Assembly: GCA_050084985.1 (NCBI GenBank)
Contig: JBITNC010000001.1
Span: 30,752,001-30,816,000, forward strand
Length of the DNA: 64,000 nucleotides
Origin: Nageia nagi
Lineage: Eukaryota; Pinophyta
Direction of reading: 5' to 3'
Positions within the stretch are counted from its first letter, which is position 1. Each line of letters starts with the position of its first letter. The notes beneath the pieces are model-generated. The model was given only the letters and a program-made list of their open reading frames with translations. It searched no databases and was not told where the DNA came from. Below, one piece after another: positions 57,811 through 64,000 of this stretch. A program made the position numbers and the translations under genes.

Positions 57811-59130
57811 ATTGTTACAACAGGAAGATGAAGAAAAAAATGTATTAAATATTGACTAAATGATAAAGATAATTGGTACAAAGAATTGATAGACTTTTTA
57901 AAATTTGGAAACCTTCCTGCAAACCTTAATAAATCAGCATGATGAGCTTTTAAAATTAAAGCAACTAAATATTGTTTGTTAGGGGACATTTTACATCGAC
58001 AAAATTTTAATGGTATTTTACTCAGATGTCTTGAATGGAATGATGTTAAAAGGCTATATCCTCCGCCCATGATGGAACATGCGGAGGACATTTTAATGGT
58101 GTTGCAATTGTAAAACAATTAATATGAATGGAGTATTATTGGCCAACTATGGTAAAAGATTGTTGTGAATATGTTAAAAAATGTTTTAAATGTCAACATA
58201 CGCTCATTTATTTTCACAACCATCTCAAGAATTGCATCCTATACAATCACTTTGGCCATTCTCTAAATGGGCATTAGATTTAATAGGACAAATTACACCT
58301 ACATCTTCTGGTGGACATAAGTTCATAATTACAGCGACTGAATATTTTACCAAATGGGTAGAGGCTATTCCCATGACTTCCACTGTTGGCTCACGAATCA
58401 CAAATTTTATAAAAAAATTATATTATATGTAGATTTGGTGTACATAATTAATTAATTATGGATAATGGAAAAAATTTTAAAAATAAGGATGTAAAACAAA
58501 TATGTGATAAGTATAAGATTAAACAAAGTTTTTCCACTCCTTATTATCCACAAGACAATGGACAGGCAGAGGCTACTAATAAAACTATTCGAAACATCTT
58601 AGCAAAACTAGTAAATGATTCTCATAGAGATTGGCATATTCAAATAACAAAAGCCTTATGGGCTTATCATACCAGTGTACGCACTCCTATTGGGGCAACA
58701 CCATTCTCTTTAGTGTATGGAACAGAAGCTATCCTACCTATAGAACTTGAAATACCATCTCTTAGAGTAAATCTAAGTGAGCAAAATTCTGATGAAGAAA
58801 CAAGACAAACTCACTTAGATCAATTATTATTATTAGATGAAAAATGTATTAATGCTTTAGAACATATGCGTGTTTATCAGAAAAGGATAAAATGAGCTTT
58901 TGATAAAAGGGCTCTAATTCATGAATTTGAAATAGGTGATTTGGTTTTAAAGAAAATCAACAAACTTCATGAATAGAACGATTGCTTAGAGATAAGTTTG
59001 CCCCGAATTGGTTAGGACCATATATCATTAAAAAAAAATCAGTAGAGGAACTTATCATTTATCAGATTTAGAAGGAAATGAAGAACGTGAACCTATAAAT
59101 ATCATGCATCTTCGACCTTTCTATACATAA
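57811..59130 (+). pseudogene. Integrase of element B
   Basis: Zinc region at about 58070-58200 (GGHFNGVAIVK, CFKCQH), interrupted by stops and frameshifts. The core is well preserved: KWALDLIGQITPTSSGG, MDNGKNFKNKDVKQICDKYK and GQAEATNKTIRNILAKLV give D, D and E. ALWAYHTSVRTPIGATPFSL follows, open for 145 codons from 58458 to TGA 58893-58895 (shared with A). GDLVLK and HLRPFYT close the domain. Confidence 0.86.
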
Positions 59131-59234
59131 AAAAAATGTGTACATTAGTTTTCTTTTATTTTATTTTATTGTTAAAATAATAAATAAATAAAAGTATTAA
59201 TATTTGTCAAGTGTTAATGATTAAAATAGAAAAG

Positions 59235-60074
59235 ATGAATCTGGCAAGGGAATCTGCTGAAAGTAGCATAATCCACCACAAGTACGATTTCCACCATCGA
59301 GATATCCAGGTGATTTCACGTTAACATATTTTACGACATAGATTTGATCTTAATCTTTTAAATTATTTACAATTGACTATTGATGAATAATATAAAAGAA
59401 CATTTCATATGTTTTGTGTTAGGAATAATGATTAGGGAGTCACTTTGTGTGGATACGAAGTAAGCATTATTTTAGATCCACCAATCTATTTCACTCATAT
59501 GAAAAGAATATCACAAAGAATAATGGCTTTCTGCTTACAATGGCCTTATGGAATACCAAAGATTGTCATAAATTATCAATTAACTGAGTATTCACTCCTT
59601 TTAACTAGGCTGAAATGCACTAAACAATTAATAAAAAGCCTAGAATGGATGGATGAAATTCTACATTATTTACCTCATAAAAGGGTGATTTATTATTTTT
59701 TTCAAATACTTTTGTGGCTTTTCCTCCTAGAACGTCACAACAATATTATAGGCAAATTAATAGATGTTCTCACATGCAAATGTGACACATTAATTTGGGA
59801 ATGAAAGTTAGCAAAAAGGCAAGCTTTGCATATTGCTGAACTTAAAATGATAAGTCAAATAAAGGTTAGAAATGAGATCATTGAAAGACTATCAAAAGAA
59901 TGTAGAGTACGGAATAATGGAAGTTATCTTCTGGGGTTCGAAAATAGGTATGACAAAGATATCTTTATGAAAGTTATTCGTAATGCTCCTACTTCTTTGT
60001 ACTCAAATGTTTTTTCCATGCCTATAGAAATACAACAAAAATTGGCCTTGACATTCTATGATACATGCAAATCT
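59235..60074 (+). pseudogene. Extra 3' ORF 1 of element B, cut by copia-2
   Basis: Homologue of 9003-10204 in A, starting MNLARESAESS. Module 1: LNYLQLTIDE, CGYEVSIILDPPIYFTHM, FCLQWPYGIPKIVINYQL, SLEWMDEILHYLPHKR. Module 2 starts YSNVFSMPIEIQQKLALTFY and is cut at 60074 by copia-2. Stops differ in place from those in A (A has TGA where B reads LNYLQL; B has TAA after TIDE where A reads Q), so the original ORF was open at both. Confidence 0.65.
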
Positions 60075-60357
60075 TGAAGAGAATGAAGGCCAAAAAATAG
60101 CAAAATAATCATTCACCCAAGATCACAGTATTTGCAAAGCACTACAACGAAATGAAGTTCACACCAAAACTGATTGATTATTGCAGTGAATGCACCAAGA
60201 ATAAATAGAATAGGTGCAAATAACTTTCGGTGGCACACAGTGACAAACGGTGGCGCACGGTGGCAAACGGTGGCACACGGTGGCAAACGGTGGCAAATAT
60301 CTAGTGAACTTAAGTAACTAAATACTCAAGTAAATAAAATAAATAAAAACACTAATA
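60075..60357 (-). repeat. 3' LTR of copia-2
   Basis: From TGAAGAGAATG on the + strand to ACACTAATA beside the polypurine tract. On the - strand the start reads TATTAG, probably TGTTAG originally. It contains seven 10-base repeats. The partner LTR is outside the window. Confidence 0.75.
60228..60297. repeat. 10-bp tandem repeat in the copia-2 LTR, seven units
   Basis: Units follow CGGTGGCAAA with CGGTGGCACA, CGGTGGCGCA and CAGTGACAAA variants, exactly 70 bases. Likely an enhancer-type repeat; this is inferred from its place in the LTR. Confidence 0.92.
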
Positions 60358-60367
60358 CCCCCCCTTA
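60358..60367 (-). promoter_or_regulatory. Polypurine tract of copia-2
   Basis: On the - strand TAAGGGGGGG directly before the LTR. Between here and about 60545 there is no gene. Confidence 0.85.
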
Positions 60368-60544
60368 AGTGAAACTAGGAGGTAAAACAAGTGACACATA
60401 AAGATGAGTCTCGACAACAAGGCTAATTAGGTACTCATTTACAATATCTAGCTGAAAGATGATGAAAAAACCACATGGGAAAAACCATCTATCAGCAAAG
60501 AAAAAGAAAGAAGGAAAGAAAGAAAGGAAGGTGTCCTCATCAAC

Positions 60545-61290
60545 ACCCCCCAAGGATAACTTCAGTCACCCGAGCAAAGTTCACAACTCAAGGAAGCGAG
60601 GTGATGCAAAGGATTTCATGAAGATGTCGGCAATCTGCTGTTGAGTCGAAAGATACTCCAAGCTGAGAACCCCATCCTGAATATGCTGTCGAATGAAGTG
60701 CATGTGAACCTCAATATGCTTGGTTCACTGATGGTCAATAGGATTGCGAGAAATATGAATTGCACTTTGGTTATCACAGAAGAGAACAGTAGGGTGATCC
60801 TGCGAAAAACCAAACTTAGCCAATAACTGATGAAGCCAAAGAGCCTCCTGACTAGCGGTAACTGCTGCCCTGTACTCTGCCTCTGTAGATGATAATGCAA
60901 TAGCCTGCTGCTTCTTGCATGACCAAGATATAGGAGAAGATCCTAGATAGAAAACATAACCAGAAGTGGAACATCTATCATCAATTGAACCAGCCCAATC
61001 TGAATCAGTATAGCCCACTAACTCAGTAGAGCCACGGCCATAGGATAAACCAAAGTGAGGTGTACCTCTCAGGTATCGAAGAATGCGCTTGGCTGCTTGC
61101 CAATGACTATCATGAGGAGCTTGAGAGAATCGAGAGAGTAAACCAACTGCATAGGAAATGTCAGGACGAGTATGGGTAAGATACAAAAGACTTCCTACCA
61201 ATTGGCGATACAAGGTAGCATCACAAAGAGGAGAGGTACAAGAAGAAGTCAATGTAACCCAGATTGAAATGGCGTAGGAGAGGGCTTGCA
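60545..61290 (-). pseudogene. RNase H of copia-2
   Basis: Begins with the RT-RNase H connection YRQLVGSLLYLTHTRPDISY and RFSQAPHDSHWQAAKRILRY, then RNase H: GYTDSDWAGSIDDRCSTSG, LSSTEAEYRAA and FCDNQSAIHISRNP, with all acidic residues present. A TGA replaces Arg after NPIDHQ. The end reads QQQIADIFMKSF, where copia elements usually have IFTKxL/F. Open from 61291 to 60725 apart from the end. Confidence 0.88.
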
Positions 61291-61990
61291 ATTAGTCATC
61301 TAAAAATGTTGAAGAAGATCCAAGGTATACTTGTGCTGACATAAAGAAATTTTTGTAGCAGTCTGAGTGATCTGAAAACCAAGGAAGTAATGTGCCAATC
61401 CCAAATCTGTCATCTCAAATTGTGTTGAAAGAGAATGCTGAACAGTCTGAATATGAGAAGAGGAACTCCCAGTGAGAAGCAAATCATCAACATAAAGAAC
61501 AAGTATGGTAATGGCCTTCCCATCTCTCCAAATGTAAATAGTATTATCAGAGGAACACCTGACAAAACTAGTAGAAAGAAGAAAGGAATCCATCTTTGCA
61601 TACCAAGCTCGAGGAGCTTGTTTGAGACCATAGAGAGACTTTCGTAGTCTGCAAACAAGAGAGGCATCCTCAACAAAAACCCAAAGGTTGCTCCATATAA
61701 ATCTCCTCATGCAAATCTCCATGTAAGAAAGCACTCTTAACATCCATCTAAAAAATAGACCATCCCTGAGAGGCAGCAAGTGCAAGTACAAGCTGAACAG
61801 AATTCATCTTAGCAATAGGGGCAAAGGTTTCAGTGTAATCAACACCTTCAACCTATGAAAAACCCTTAGCTACCAGATGAGCTTTGTACTTATCAATAGA
61901 CCCATCAGCAGCATACTTGGTTCGGTAAACCCACTTACAATGAACCATCTTTCTTCCCTTAGGAAGAGGCACTAAGTCCCAAGTCTGATT
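61291..61990 (-). pseudogene. Reverse transcriptase of copia-2
   Basis: Markers: DLVPLPKGRKMVHCKWVYRT, DGSIDKYKAHLVAKGF, VEGVDYTETFAPIAKMNSVQ, MDVKSAFLHGDLHEEIYMEQ, LYGLKQAPRAWYAKMDSFL and LVLYVDDLLLTGSS with an intact YVDD (61483-61494), then FEMTDLGLAHYFLGFQI. Stops replace Gln in KGFS-stop-VEG and at the residue before MDVKSAFL, and one frameshift lies near 61690-61760. It is joined to the RNase H by codons broken at about 61295. Confidence 0.88.
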
Positions 61991-62430
61991 CTTCATCAAA
62001 GAAGAATACTCAACATTCATAGCATCATCCCACTCCTGTATTCATGTGCCTGTGAAAAGGTTTGGGGATCACCCAAAATTGACTGACAAACAAGGCCAGT
62101 CCCAATGGAAGGAGGGCGTCTAGAAGATGGAAGATCCTGGATAAAAGGAAGAGCCTCCTCAATAGTAGTTCGTGCCCACTTAGGCAAAGGGGCACTAGTA
62201 GAATCAACGAGGGATGTAGAAGCCTCAACTGTGGTAGCAGGTGCTGTGACTGGTGAAGGAGGAGCAGTGCTAGAATCATCCTCAATCATATCAATCATAG
62301 GAGAAATATCAAGAGAAGGAGAAGGGGAGAAGAAGAAGGAGTGTCAGAGCAATGAAGTCGCTCATCAAACTGTACATGAGTATGAAAGAAGACATCATGT
62401 GTAGCAGGATCAATGAGTCGATAAGCCTTC
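61991..62430 (-). pseudogene. Integrase-RT linker of copia-2
   Basis: Low-complexity polyprotein spacer rich in S, T, A and P, containing MIDMIEDDSSTAPPSPVTAP and LPFIQDLPSSRRPP. No catalytic motif. Frame changes at about 62300 and 62040. Confidence 0.6.
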
Positions 62431-63290
62431 ATGTCTTCACAATAGCCAACAAAAATGAGTGGTGTACTTTCTTATCCAAAGCCTTTCTTTTCTGCTTCGG
62501 AATATGAGCCCAAGCATAACTCCCAAAAACTCGAAAAGATGAGACATCAGGCTTAATTCCAAACCAAGCCTCTTCTGGAGTAATATGATCAAGAGCTCTA
62601 TGGGGTGTACGATTTTGAATATAATTAGCACAATTAACTACCTCAGCCCAAAAAATAGGGGGTAATTCTCTAGAATGCATCATGCAGTTAGCCATTTCCT
62701 TGAAAGTATGATTCTTCCTCTCAGCCACACCATTCTGTTGAGGTGTGTAAGGGACAGAATGTTGATGTATAATCCCATGAGCAGTAAGAAAATTAGAAAA
62801 CTCAGTGCTAAAGTACTCCCCCCCATTATTAGTATGAAGCTTTTTGATGCATGTGGAAGCCTGATTCTCAACTAAAGCTTTGAAAACTTTAAAGTGAGAG
62901 AGAACATCACTTTTGTACTTGAGAAAATATACCCAAGTACGTCTTGAGAAATCATCTATAAATGTCAATGCATACTTAGCTCCCTTGAAAGAAGGTGTGG
63001 GAAAAATCATCAAATCACTATGAATCAACTCCAAAGATGAAGATGCTCGATGGGATTTTCCTTTGGGAAAAGGATCTTGATGTTGTTTACCAAGTGCACA
63101 ACCTGGACAAACACCATCACTGGAAGAAACCTTAGGTAATCCCAAAACCATATTATGAGTGCTCAACTCCTTCAAATACCTATAATTAAGATGGCCAAAT
63201 CTTTCATGCCAAATTTTACTCTCAAAATCTGCATGAGCAACAAGGCATGAACCTGAAGAAGTATCAAAACCCTTAAAAAATACAATCGTG
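62431..63290 (-). pseudogene. Integrase of copia-2
   Basis: Pre-integrase region near 63170-63240 (IWHERFGHLNY-like codons, then CPGCALGKQH), core ELIHSDLMIFPTPSFKGAKY, IDDFSRRTWVYFLKYKSDVL, KKLHTNNGGEYFS (usually SDNGGEY, so the second Asp reads Asn) and YTPQQNGVAERKN (E present). C-terminal PEEAWFGIKPDVSSFRVFGS. Open from 63175 to 62432. The Asn at the second acidic position would inactivate the enzyme. Confidence 0.88.
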
Positions 63291-63640
63291 CATCATGATC
63301 ATTAACACCTTGACAAATAAGTGATTGTGGATCCTTTAGACTTCTAATCTTTGCTCCATGAGGGGTAAACAAAACAGTTTTCCCTATGCCAGAAGTGCAT
63401 ATCTGATAGATGGAAAGAAGATTTGCTGAAATATTGGGCACATACAATACATTGTAGATACAACCATCATCAACCACAATATCTCCTTGTCCTTGAACAG
63501 GAAGAAAGGTAGAGTCTCCTACCTCAATGCTAGAAGTTGTACTAGAAGAGAGTAAGGTGAATGACTCTTGGGAAGAGGTCATGTGATGGGAAGCACCAGA
63601 ATCTAAAACCCATTGTTGTGAACAAGATTTAGAAGTTTGA
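63291..63640 (-). pseudogene. Protease of copia-2
   Basis: QQWVLDSGASHHMTSS with the DSG triad at about 63595, then STFLPVQGQGDIVVDDGCIY and VLYVPNISANLLSIYQIC. It continues toward the pre-integrase region with a frame change near 63270. Confidence 0.85.
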
Positions 63641-64000
63641 CCTTGGACATTAAGGGCTTTACCATGTTCTTTTGGGGCAACAACCTTATTTTTTTTATGG
63701 TTTCTTCTAAATCTTGCAACTTTTTCCAACACCTAGTGGCAGGATGACCCTCCTTTTTATAATAGGTACAAGTGGTGTTAGATTTCTCCTTTTTAGTAGA
63801 AGGAGTTGGCTTGGGAGAAGGTGCAGTGGGTTTAGATTTAGCTTTAGATTTGCCTTTCCCTTTGGGAGTGGATGCAACTAAAGCTTTGGAAGAAGAGGTA
63901 GAAGACTCAAGAGTGGAAAGTTTGATCTCTTCCCTAGTAAGTCTTTCACAAAACTCTTCTAAGCTAGGCAAAGTAAAATTTGTCCCAAGTGCATCCATAG
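63641..64000 (-). pseudogene. gag C-terminal part of copia-2
   Basis: Leftwards from the window edge: MDALGTNFTLPSLEEFCERL, a Lys/Ser/Pro-rich linker and a zinc knuckle CTYYKKEGHPATRC in which the second Cys is Tyr. The rest of gag lies beyond 64000. A frame change near 63700 connects to the protease. Confidence 0.8.

Larger units (their letters stand above)
45809..64000 (+). mobile_element. Tat-type element B, inserted in element C, 3' end outside window
   Basis: The 5' LTR starts TGTAGACAC at 45809 inside C's gag codons; ATAGG (45804-45808) is the candidate left target duplication. It has the same plan as A and is closely related across gag-pol. B contains three later insertions: an LTR in its LTR (45899-47456), a 1.3 kb insertion in its leader (49492-50813) and copia-2 from 60075. 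Its remaining 3' ORFs, antisense gene and 3' LTR must lie beyond the window. B is generally better preserved than A but has frameshifts in RT, second RNase H and integrase. Confidence 0.85.
60075..64000 (-). mobile_element. Ty1/copia element copia-2 inserted in element B, 5' end outside window
   Basis: Read leftwards: gag zinc finger, protease, integrase, RT, RNase H, polypurine tract and a short 3' LTR (about 283 bases). The short LTR and compact layout separate it from copia-1. It interrupts module 2 of B's extra ORF at 60074/60075; AATCT (60070-60074) is the candidate target duplication, which the other end would confirm. GC content and preservation are better than in copia-1, suggesting a later insertion. 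Confidence 0.88.

Noticed and set aside
1-64000. Intact host genes, tRNA, rRNA or CRISPR arrays
   Set aside because: None seen; every long frame is explained by a retrotransposon or the PR-1 fragment.

Overview
This is a stretch of plant nuclear DNA made almost entirely of LTR retrotransposons nested inside one another. The lineages, primer sites, plant mobile domain (PMD) sequences and a PR-1 gene fragment all indicate a seed plant with a repeat-rich genome. The sequence does not identify the species. I found no intact host gene, rRNA, tRNA or CRISPR array. The only host-gene sequence is a broken PR-1 (CAP family) fragment at 49618-49997. Nearly every coding region is decayed by stops and frameshifts, many of them explainable as C-to-T changes.

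Layout. Element A (1-~17142, + strand) is a Ty3/gypsy element of the Tat type: gag, protease, G-patch, RT, RNase H, a second 'archaeal-type' RNase H (aRNH), integrase, then extra sense ORFs, an antisense PMD gene, a polypurine tract and a 3' LTR. Its 5' LTR lies left of the window. Element C (~17143-45808, - strand) is a more diverged relative that meets A tail to tail. It has the same extra ORFs and antisense PMD gene but lacks the catalytic core of RT. C is interrupted by copia-1 (28726-43557, - strand; ~1.98 kb LTRs; TSD TCATC), which is itself interrupted by a gag-only element (32655-38171, - strand; ~1.86 kb LTRs; TSD GTTCC). Element B (45809 to beyond 64000, + strand) is a close relative of A inserted into the gag of C. 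B in turn carries an LTR of the gag-only family inside its 5' LTR, a 1.3 kb insertion in its leader (PR-1 fragment plus a 160 bp foldback), and copia-2 (60075 to beyond 64000, - strand) inside its 3' ORF. A 484 bp solo LTR sits in C at 21765-22248.

The nesting gives an order: C first; copia-1 and B later; the gag-only element after copia-1; copia-2 and the leader insertion after B. By eye the LTR pairs differ by about 8% (copia-1) and about 5% (gag-only), which fits that order.

The most unusual content is in the Tat elements. (1) A repeated, unrecognised protein module occurs twice in the 3' ORF and once between protease and RT in A. (2) A stop codon sits at the same G-patch codon in A, B and C. 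(3) An antisense PMD gene has splice-site-like sequence at its start. (4) Motif clusters rich in ATCATCGATGATC and GCTGGTGA recur in the LTRs and beside the antisense gene.
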